Shown here one piece after another: positions 1 through 4,891 of a DNA stretch of 14,311 nt. Both the position numbers and the translations under genes were made by a program. Below the pieces are notes generated by a model that was given only the letters and a program-made list of their open reading frames with translations, was not told where the DNA came from and ran no database searches. Source of the DNA: Candidatus Woesearchaeota archaeon (lineage in GTDB: Archaea; Nanobdellota; Nanobdellia; Woesearchaeales; WJKR01); NCBI GenBank assembly GCA_014729015.1, contig WJKR01000001.1:1-14311 (forward strand). The letters are read 5' to 3'. Positions within the stretch are counted from its first letter, which is position 1; each line of letters begins with the position of its first letter.

Positions 1-209
1 AACACGCCTGCACCGAACCTTCCGAGCAGGTCGAACAATGCGCCGGCGGCGGCGATGATGCCGACGAATGCCAGGTCGAACCCGAGGTCTCGTTGGTAGA
101 TGGTGAAGAACCGGTGCGCTGGCTGCGTGATGAGCATGGTCAGGGCGAGGATGAGGTAGACCAGGACGTTGTTCTTGTCAGCACGAAGACGTTCTCGTAG
201 ACGGCGCAC
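1..209 (-). CDS. MFS-type transporter, N-terminal part (runs off the window)
   Basis: This partial membrane protein (69 residues visible) begins with a GTG at 207-209. A strong ribosome binding site (GGAGAGGTGA) lies just upstream, and an in-frame TGA at 231-233 blocks any longer start. After a basic cytoplasmic head there is a hydrophobic segment (about residues 15-28), then a second one (about 45-60) ending in GALFDLLGRF. That resembles motif A (GxLxDxxGR) between the first helices of major facilitator superfamily carriers. The substrate cannot be told from this fragment. It lies downstream of fibrillarin on the same strand but has its own TATA-like sequence. MFS membership is inferred from the motif A-like loop and helix spacing. 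Another polytopic membrane protein is possible. Confidence 0.6.
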   Translation of the reverse strand, partial: MRRLRERLRADKNNVLVYLILALTMLITQPAHRFFTIYQRDLGFDLAFVGIIAAAGALFDLLGRFGAGV

Positions 210-240
210 CAGCTCACCTCTCCGTTCCCATCACGGCATA

Positions 241-251
241 AGTATATAAGC
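241..251 (-). promoter_or_regulatory. TATA box for the MFS-type gene
   Basis: On the minus strand the sequence reads GCTTATATACT. It lies about 26 bases before the ribosome binding site region of the GTG start at 209 and just past the fibrillarin stop. This gene is unusual in the window for having both a TATA box and a clear Shine-Dalgarno sequence, so its leader would be very short but not absent. Confidence 0.45.
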
Positions 252-252
252 C

Positions 253-933
253 TTATCGTTTCTTCACGACGAACAGGACGTGGTCTTTTTCGTACGGTGC
301 CAGTTCTCGCTTGTCCACGATGACGGTGCTTCTTGCTTTGTCGAGCTCTTGGTAGGCTTGTTTGAACACGAGTGCCGGTTTCTTGGTGACGTCGATGCTT
401 CGCGCTTTCACTGCTAATAGTCCGAACCCTCCTTGTTTCAGGAATTGGTCGCAGTTCTTCAGGAAGATGCTGACTTGGTCTCGTTGCGCGATGTCCTGGA
501 AGACGACGTCCACGTTTTCCGAGATGAATTCCTTGTAGGTTTCTGGTTGCCGGCAGTCCGCTAATAAGGGTGCCATGTTATCCCTTTTTTCGCACAGGAA
601 CACGAGGTCCCTGACGACGCGTGGGGCGACGTCTACGCAGAGAATCTTTCCTTGTTTGCCGATGATGTCTGAGCAGTAAGAGGCGGTGTAGCCGTGGCTC
701 GCGCCGAGGTACAGCACTGAGGACCCTTCTCGGATGCCTATCTGGCTGATGCCTTTGGCGACCGCTGCGAAGAGTTTGCTCCTTTCCGGGTCGACTTCTC
801 GGTATTGCTGGTCATCCTTGGTGATGATTGCTTCCTCGAATCCTCGGAAGTCTTCGTACGCGCTCTTCGTAAATAATTTCATGCCTTTCTTGGCCTTCTC
901 CTCGTAGATGTTGTCGAATCGTGCTGGTTTCAT
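253..933 (-). CDS. flpA: Fibrillarin, archaeal rRNA/tRNA 2'-O-methyltransferase
   Basis: This 226-residue protein is the SAM-dependent catalytic subunit of the archaeal C/D-box sRNP, which methylates ribose 2'-OH groups on rRNA and tRNA chosen by guide RNAs. The SAM-binding loop is YLGASHGYTASY (about residues 75-86). It is followed by the acidic strand end CVDVAP (99-104), VVFQDIAQ (143-150) and LLAVKARSID (172-181), which carry the catalytic Asp and Lys of the family. Length is normal for archaeal fibrillarin. The ATG at 931-933 overlaps the nop5 TGA by four bases (ATGA), so the two are translationally coupled. A longer reading frame continues upstream but only as a shadow of nop5. The first residues (KPARFDNIYEE) match the short N-terminal region typical of archaeal members. 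Confidence 0.95.
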   Translation of the reverse strand: MKPARFDNIYEEKAKKGMKLFTKSAYEDFRGFEEAIITKDDQQYREVDPERSKLFAAVAKGISQIGIREGSSVLYLGASHGYTASYCSDIIGKQGKILCVDVAPRVVRDLVFLCEKRDNMAPLLADCRQPETYKEFISENVDVVFQDIAQRDQVSIFLKNCDQFLKQGGFGLLAVKARSIDVTKKPALVFKQAYQELDKARSTVIVDKRELAPYEKDHVLFVVKKR

Positions 934-1661
934 CCGAACCTTTCCTCTAATGCTTTCCTGAGCTCGTCGCCGATGGGGTCTCCTTTGAAGTAGTCGACCT
1001 TGGCGGCGATGCTGAGCTTGTCCGCCAATGCGCGGGCGATTTTTCCCTTGTCCTTCGCTTGCGCCTTTGCGATGAGCGGGTGGTTGATGATGTGGCCGTG
1101 CTTCGGCGGCTTGGCACCGGTTTTCAAATGGCGGAACAGCGCTTTTTCCGCGCCGTACATCTGGATCGTGCTTGCCTGGATGATGGCGAGTTGCCTGAGG
1201 CTGCCGGCTTCTTGTAACAATCTGGCGGCGATGGTCGGTCCTGCGATGGCGGTGATGTTCGGGCAGTGGCGCTGCATGATGGTTTCGAGGTATCGCTCTA
1301 ATCGCGCTCGTTCTTCGTGCATGGCCCTGATCATGCCTGCGAGTGCGAGCATCTCCTGGACGTCTTGTTCTTGGAGGTCTGCGCCCATGGATTGCTTGCA
1401 TTGGAGTTCTTGGAGTTGTTCCTGCTTACTTTTTTCCAGGACGCGTCTGGTGAACGCCTCGTTGTCCGTGACTGCGTGCGAGAATTCCGGGCCGTACAAG
1501 GAGTACCATTCCCTGAGCCGCTTGATGAGCGTGTTGCTCGTCCTGTCCAGGTCTTCCATGGACGCGACGGCCTGGATGATGAGGTGGTTGTCGTTCACTG
1601 ACGCTGCGAGCGCTTCTTTCGTGGTGGTGAACGCTTTTTCCCTGAGTCTTTGCCACTCCAT
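930..1661 (-). CDS. nop5: Nop5/Nop56-58-type C/D sRNP core protein lacking the N-terminal domain
   Basis: Nop5 joins the L7Ae-C/D RNA complex to fibrillarin. The 243 residues hold a NOSIC-like segment (LREWYSLYGPEF, 49-60), a long helical coiled-coil stretch (about 65-130), and the Nop domain signature from ITAIAGP (136-142) through GAEKALFRHLKTGAKPPKHG (170-189) to INHPLIA, which binds the k-turn RNA with L7Ae. Archaeal Nop5 is normally about 100 or more residues longer, with an N-terminal domain that docks fibrillarin; that domain is absent here. The start is well supported: a TATA box at 1682-1690 predicts transcription starting at about 1660, directly at this ATG, and the next gene ends at 1696, leaving no room for the missing part. 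The C-terminal basic tail is also short. It is the first gene of an operon with fibrillarin. Confidence 0.93.
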   Translation of the reverse strand: MEWQRLREKAFTTTKEALAASVNDNHLIIQAVASMEDLDRTSNTLIKRLREWYSLYGPEFSHAVTDNEAFTRRVLEKSKQEQLQELQCKQSMGADLQEQDVQEMLALAGMIRAMHEERARLERYLETIMQRHCPNITAIAGPTIAARLLQEAGSLRQLAIIQASTIQMYGAEKALFRHLKTGAKPPKHGHIINHPLIAKAQAKDKGKIARALADKLSIAAKVDYFKGDPIGDELRKALEERFG

Positions 1662-1681
1662 GGTGTTTGAGAAGGCAGGGG

Positions 1682-1690
1682 TTATTTAAA
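1682..1690 (-). promoter_or_regulatory. TATA box of the nop5-fibrillarin operon
   Basis: On the minus strand this reads TTTAAATAA. Its centre is about 26 bases before the nop5 ATG, so the predicted transcript is leaderless. This supports the short nop5 start. Confidence 0.6.
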
Positions 1691-1695
1691 CGTTT

Positions 1696-2964
1696 TTAGG
1701 TGATGATGGCCTTGAAGATGGGCACGACGACGAGGATGATGACGCTGATGAACACGATGAGGCTGACCTTGCCCCAGATCCTTCTCGCTTTCTTATCCGG
1801 CAGCCATCGTTGTAATGCCACGAGTAGCATGCGTCCGCCGTCCACCGGTCCTAGGGGGAGGAGGTTGGCGAGGCCGATGCCGCTGCTGAGGAGGATGAGC
1901 CAGAACACTTGCTGGAAGAGCATCTCGAAGAACGTGATGCCTGTGTGGCCGTACTTCTCTATCGCTGCCGGGTCGCGCTCGGTGAGCAGGAATTGGTCGA
2001 ACGTGATGCCGATGAGCCCTTTGCTCTCGTTGTCCGGGTCGGGCAGCGTCGTGACGCGGTAGGTGTTGTTGTCGTTGGCGAACGTGATGTCTGTGCCCGG
2101 GGTCAGGTTCGTGAACCGTTCGAGCTCTGTGCCGAATGATGATTCGTTCTCCCGTATGTCTTGGCCGTTGATGGCGGTGATGGTCGTGAGGTTCTCTAGC
2201 CCTGCGGTGTCGGCTGCGCTCCCTGGTTCCACGGTCAGGATGGTCAGGCCTACGGGCCGGTAGAGCTCTTGCTGGACGCGGTAGGTGTTCACGATGCTCG
2301 TGTATTTCGTGAATGTCTGCAGCCCTTCCGAGGGCGTGCCGCCGGCGACGTTGACGAACATGGGGAGGAAGCCGAAGAGGAGTATGAGCAGGATGGTGAG
2401 GAGTATGTTGCTGAACGGCCCCGCGGCGTAGATGGCGAGTTGCGTCTTCGGCTTGGCCTTCCGCAAAGTTTTTTCGTCCGGTTCGACGAACGCTCCTGGC
2501 AATGGTCCGAACATGACGAACCCTGAGTTCTTGACTTTGAGCTTGTGCGCGTTGGCGACGACGCCGTGGCTGAATTCGTGCACGACGATGGTGAGGAAAA
2601 GCGCGATGATGCCGTACCAGAACGGGACGAAGATCTCCACGCCGGGTATCTTGATGCCTGGCAGGACAGGCGCGAATGTGGGTGGCGCTTCCGGGATGAA
2701 GAGGAGCTTGAACAGTCCTTCGATGATCATGTAGACGACGAATGCCATGCCGGTGAACCCGACGTAGATGCCGATCCTTGCGAGGGTTTTGACGAACCGC
2801 TCCCCTTTTTGTCCCCATCGGCGCATGGTCTTGAGGCCTATCTTGGTGCGGTACATTGCTATAATCTTTCCTTGGAAGTCGAACTTCTTCCTGTTGTAAT
2901 AGATTAGCAGGATGATGGCGAGGTAGAAGATGATCGCGCTGATTGCTGTGCCGCTGACGCTCAT
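1696..2964 (-). CDS. Site-2 protease-type intramembrane zinc metalloprotease (M50 family) with PDZ-like domain
   Basis: This 422-residue polytopic membrane protein cleaves substrates within the membrane. The zinc-binding motif HEFSH lies at 129-133 at the end of a hydrophobic helix. The second catalytic motif LGPVDGGRM (371-379) supplies the Asp ligand (D375), as in the NPxDGG/LGPVDGG motif of the S2P family. Hydrophobic helices are visible at about 5-22, 62-82, 113-133, 175-203, 345-366 and 400-418. Between the two motifs lies a soluble region (about 210-335) with a PDZ-like stretch (ILTVEPGSAADTAGLENLTT), as in RseP/S2P proteins. Its substrate is unknown. It has its own TATA box and stands alone. 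Family assignment is firm from the paired motifs; the role (membrane stress signalling or signal-peptide remnant clearance) is not determinable. Confidence 0.93.
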   Translation of the reverse strand: MSVSGTAISAIIFYLAIILLIYYNRKKFDFQGKIIAMYRTKIGLKTMRRWGQKGERFVKTLARIGIYVGFTGMAFVVYMIIEGLFKLLFIPEAPPTFAPVLPGIKIPGVEIFVPFWYGIIALFLTIVVHEFSHGVVANAHKLKVKNSGFVMFGPLPGAFVEPDEKTLRKAKPKTQLAIYAAGPFSNILLTILLILLFGFLPMFVNVAGGTPSEGLQTFTKYTSIVNTYRVQQELYRPVGLTILTVEPGSAADTAGLENLTTITAINGQDIRENESSFGTELERFTNLTPGTDITFANDNNTYRVTTLPDPDNESKGLIGITFDQFLLTERDPAAIEKYGHTGITFFEMLFQQVFWLILLSSGIGLANLLPLGPVDGGRMLLVALQRWLPDKKARRIWGKVSLIVFISVIILVVVPIFKAIIT

Positions 2965-2985
2965 GCGGGTGGTATGGGAGAGGTG

Positions 2986-2995
2986 TTTTTATAAA
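2986..2995 (-). promoter_or_regulatory. TATA box of the site-2 protease gene, near-symmetric
   Basis: The sequence TTTATAAAAA on the minus strand is centred about 26 bases before the ATG at 2964, predicting a leaderless mRNA. The core TTTATAAA is self-complementary, so it could also drive transcription to the right into 3017-3158. Confidence 0.55.
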
Positions 2996-2999
2996 GGTT

Positions 3000-3158
3000 T
3001 CTAAGAGGGAGGTTTTGCTCAGAAACTCTCTTCTTTAGAAGGATAAGGCTGGTGAGCAACGTTTACTAGGCGGGCGATGGCTTACGTCCCGACGTCTGCC
3101 GTGCATGAGCGGACAAAGCACATGTTCATAAAGATGCTGTGCGAAGCCTAAGAGAGAA
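3000..3158. other. Intergenic region without a gene; possible structured RNA
   Basis: No convincing reading frame lies between the protease promoter and the eL40 stop. The stretch can fold: GGCGGGC (3069-3075) pairs with GTCTGCC (3094-3100) using two G-U pairs, GCACA (3118-3122) pairs with TGTGC (3138-3142), and both hairpins are enclosed by AGGCT (3046-3050) with AGCCT (3145-3149). That would be a three-way junction of about 105 nt. A symmetric TATA box at 2986-2995 could transcribe it on the + strand from about 3017. Orientation and function are unknown. I found no clear C/D boxes and no complete H/ACA architecture. Confidence 0.3.
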
Positions 3159-3320
3159 TTATTTCTTCCTGACCGGCTTCAGTGCCTTGCTGCCGCACTT
3201 CCTGCAAGAAATTTTGCCGGCGATGACTTTGAGGTTCGTCGTCCTGATTTTAGATTTGCATCTCCTGCACACGAACATGTTCTGGAACAGCCGCGCTTCC
3301 GCTTCGGGGAACTTCACCAT
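3159..3320 (-). CDS. rpl40e: Large-subunit ribosomal protein eL40
   Basis: This is a 53-residue zinc-ribbon ribosomal protein. It starts MVKFPEAEARLF and carries two CxxC pairs (C18/C21 in VCRRCKSK and C39/C42 in SCRKCGSK), the four zinc ligands of eL40. It ends with a basic LKPVRKK tail. Size is normal for archaeal eL40, which is not fused to ubiquitin as it is in eukaryotes. The ATG sits two bases after the aIF5A stop, so it is the second gene of a two-gene translation operon. It is short enough to be missed by simple ORF calling. Confidence 0.93.
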   Translation of the reverse strand: MVKFPEAEARLFQNMFVCRRCKSKIRTTNLKVIAGKISCRKCGSKALKPVRKK

Positions 3321-3322
3321 GC

Positions 3323-3727
3323 TTATTCTCCTTCGCTCTTGACCTGTTTGAGTACCTTGTCGTGGAGGATGATCCAGTACACGACGACCTGTCCTTCGCT
3401 GACCTGCCCTTTGAGTTCTTCGGGGATCTTGAGGTCGAACGTCTCGTACGTCTCCATGTCCATGACGTTGCAGTTGTTGCCGCTGGTGCTGAGGACCTGG
3501 GCGTTCTTCTTCTCGATGATCGGGACTTCGAGGTGGTCATGGCCCGGCACGACGATGTTTCTTTTCTTGTTGTCGAGCATGCCGACCGCGGTGAGGTTGA
3601 CCTTGGCGTGGCCGTGCTTGCCCGGTCTGCTGATCTTGATGTCGGAGACGATGCAGGCCGCTCCGTCGATGACGACGTAGTTGCCTTTCTGCATGCTCCC
3701 CGCAGTCTTGTGCTTGATGTCGGCCAT
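3323..3727 (-). CDS. eif5A: Translation factor aIF5A (hypusinated)
   Basis: This 134-residue factor binds stalled ribosomes at the E site and promotes peptide bond formation at difficult sequences and at termination. The first SH3-like domain carries the hypusine loop ISRPGKHGHAK (32-42), with K37 as the modified lysine. The second, OB-fold domain covers about residues 70-130 (VPIIEKKNAQV to VVVYWIIL). Length is typical of archaea. It is the first gene of an operon with eL40 and has a TATA box at 3750-3757 that predicts a leaderless transcript beginning at the ATG (3725-3727). It requires deoxyhypusine synthase, which is not in this window. Confidence 0.96.
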   Translation of the reverse strand: MADIKHKTAGSMQKGNYVVIDGAACIVSDIKISRPGKHGHAKVNLTAVGMLDNKKRNIVVPGHDHLEVPIIEKKNAQVLSTSGNNCNVMDMETYETFDLKIPEELKGQVSEGQVVVYWIILHDKVLKQVKSEGE

Positions 3728-3749
3728 GTTTCCCAGAAAAAGAGGGGTG

Positions 3750-3757
3750 TTTATAAA
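3750..3757 (-). promoter_or_regulatory. TATA box of the aIF5A-eL40 operon, overlapping the stop of the upstream gene
   Basis: TTTATAAA on the minus strand is centred about 27 bases before the aIF5A ATG. It contains the TAA stop (3751-3753) of the nucleotidyltransferase-like gene, so coding sequence and promoter are tightly packed. Confidence 0.6.
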
Positions 3758-4176
3758 TGTTTCGCGATTAAATCAACCTTTTTTTTGCGATTGATTGCTT
3801 CGTAGAACTTCTTGGCGTATTCGAGGGGAAGTATAGGAATTTCTAAACTTTGCCACACTATTTTCTTCGTGTGCTCAAACATGTTGAGTTCTCGGTCTCC
3901 ATAAGCGTTTATCTCTACTTCGAAGCCATCGATGTCGCAGATTATTGTCGGACCATTGATCTTGTCGCTAAAGTAATCTTTTACAATGAATTTTTTCAAG
4001 GCGTTCCTGAAAATCTTTATGCCTTCATCATTTGTCGTGATGTCTAGGTCTTTGATGGTAACGTCGACTCCTTGTATTTTGAGATTAGTGCTTCCTTCAA
4101 GCCTCCAAAAGAACTCTTTTCCTTGAAGCGCGTCTAAGATAATTTCCATAAGTTTTTTGATGTGTTTTTCTTCCAT
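3751..4176 (-). CDS. Putative nucleotidyltransferase (MNT/Pol-beta-like fold)
   Basis: A 141-residue protein with the hallmarks of a minimal nucleotidyltransferase: Gly-Ser at 28-29 (WRLEGSTN), then the DxD pair D43/D45 (IKDLDITT), and a third acidic residue likely at E88 in FEVEINAYG. The C-terminal PLEYAKKFYEAINRKKKVDLI resembles the helix with an R-x-K-D-like segment in antibiotic/AbiEii-like nucleotidyltransferases. Target unknown. It follows the SprT-like gene by six bases. The upstream TGA lies inside a GGTGAT Shine-Dalgarno sequence, so translation is coupled. Base composition is clearly richer in A/T than its neighbours (many AAA, ATT, GAT codons), suggesting acquisition. Family call is inference from motifs; exact family not recognised. 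Confidence 0.62.
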   Translation of the reverse strand: MEEKHIKKLMEIILDALQGKEFFWRLEGSTNLKIQGVDVTIKDLDITTNDEGIKIFRNALKKFIVKDYFSDKINGPTIICDIDGFEVEINAYGDRELNMFEHTKKIVWQSLEIPILPLEYAKKFYEAINRKKKVDLIAKHL

Positions 4177-4182
4177 TATTAA

Positions 4183-4857
4183 TCACCAGCTTAAGAGCAT
4201 TTTCTTCAATCGTTTTTTTGACAGGAACCAGCTGAGTTTTTTCTCTGCTTGTTGGTCGTGCCATTTCTTTTCGTCTTCCTTGAATGCCTTGGTGTGATGA
4301 TGCGCTCCTTGCACGCGGTGGTTGTACTGGTGCTTCTTGTGCAGCATCTCGTGGTAGAGGACGAAGTCGAGCATTTCTTCTGTTTTTTCGTCTGTCGGCG
4401 CTTGTCGGAAGATGCTGCTGATCACGATGGTGTCCGCGGCGTATTCGTAATGGCCGAGTTTGCGGTATGCTTGCTTGCCCCATCGCAGGTTCGGTTCTGA
4501 GAGCATGCCGTTGAAGTACTGCTCGTTGATGAGCTGGAACCGTTGCAATAAGTAGTCGTCTTTTTCTTCTATCCTCGCGACGTTGGACAGGTTTTTCATG
4601 AACGCGTGATACAAATCTTGGTTGGTGCTTTTCTTACGCGTGCCGTACACCTTGCACAGTAAGTATTCTATTACTCCTTGTCGTACTTCTTCTGAGAGCT
4701 CGAGAAAATCTCTTGATAGCGAGAACTGCAGGTAGGTGGATGAGTACTTGACGTTGGCGTTGAACGAGGAGAACTTGCCGCTGTACTTGACGATGAGTTG
4801 CCGTGTTTCGTCCCTTTCCGGGAAGAGCTCTTGGACGGCTTTCTCGGCGAGGTTCAT
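4183..4857 (-). CDS. SprT/YgjP-like zinc metallopeptidase
   Basis: The 224-residue protein has a metal-binding HEMLH motif at 169-173 within VLYHEMLHKKH, and a downstream histidine cluster GAHHHTKAFKE (185-194) that can supply the third zinc ligand. This arrangement (HExxH, then a His followed by a few residues and Phe) is typical of the SprT-like/Spartan and WLM-type minigluzincins, some of which cleave DNA-protein crosslinks. The first 100 residues are a helical region of unknown role. The C-terminus is strongly basic (AEKKLSWFLSKKRLKKMLLSW), compatible with nucleic-acid binding. It has its own TATA box and is coupled to the nucleotidyltransferase-like gene. Peptidase fold is well supported; substrate is not known. 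Confidence 0.8.
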   Translation of the reverse strand: MNLAEKAVQELFPERDETRQLIVKYSGKFSSFNANVKYSSTYLQFSLSRDFLELSEEVRQGVIEYLLCKVYGTRKKSTNQDLYHAFMKNLSNVARIEEKDDYLLQRFQLINEQYFNGMLSEPNLRWGKQAYRKLGHYEYAADTIVISSIFRQAPTDEKTEEMLDFVLYHEMLHKKHQYNHRVQGAHHHTKAFKEDEKKWHDQQAEKKLSWFLSKKRLKKMLLSW

Positions 4858-4879
4858 GCGTGAAGAAAAAATGTGTTGT

Positions 4880-4888
4880 GTTTTTAAG
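4880..4888 (-). promoter_or_regulatory. TATA-like box of the SprT-like gene
   Basis: CTTAAAAAC on the minus strand is centred about 26 bases before the ATG at 4857, just after the aRF1 stop at 4892. It predicts a leaderless mRNA. Confidence 0.5.
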
Positions 4889-4891
4889 CCT

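Noticed and set aside
253..1401. A 382-residue minus-strand frame extending fibrillarin far upstream
   Set aside because: The first 156 residues are an Arg/His-rich shadow of nop5 in another frame. The true start is the ATG overlapping the nop5 stop.
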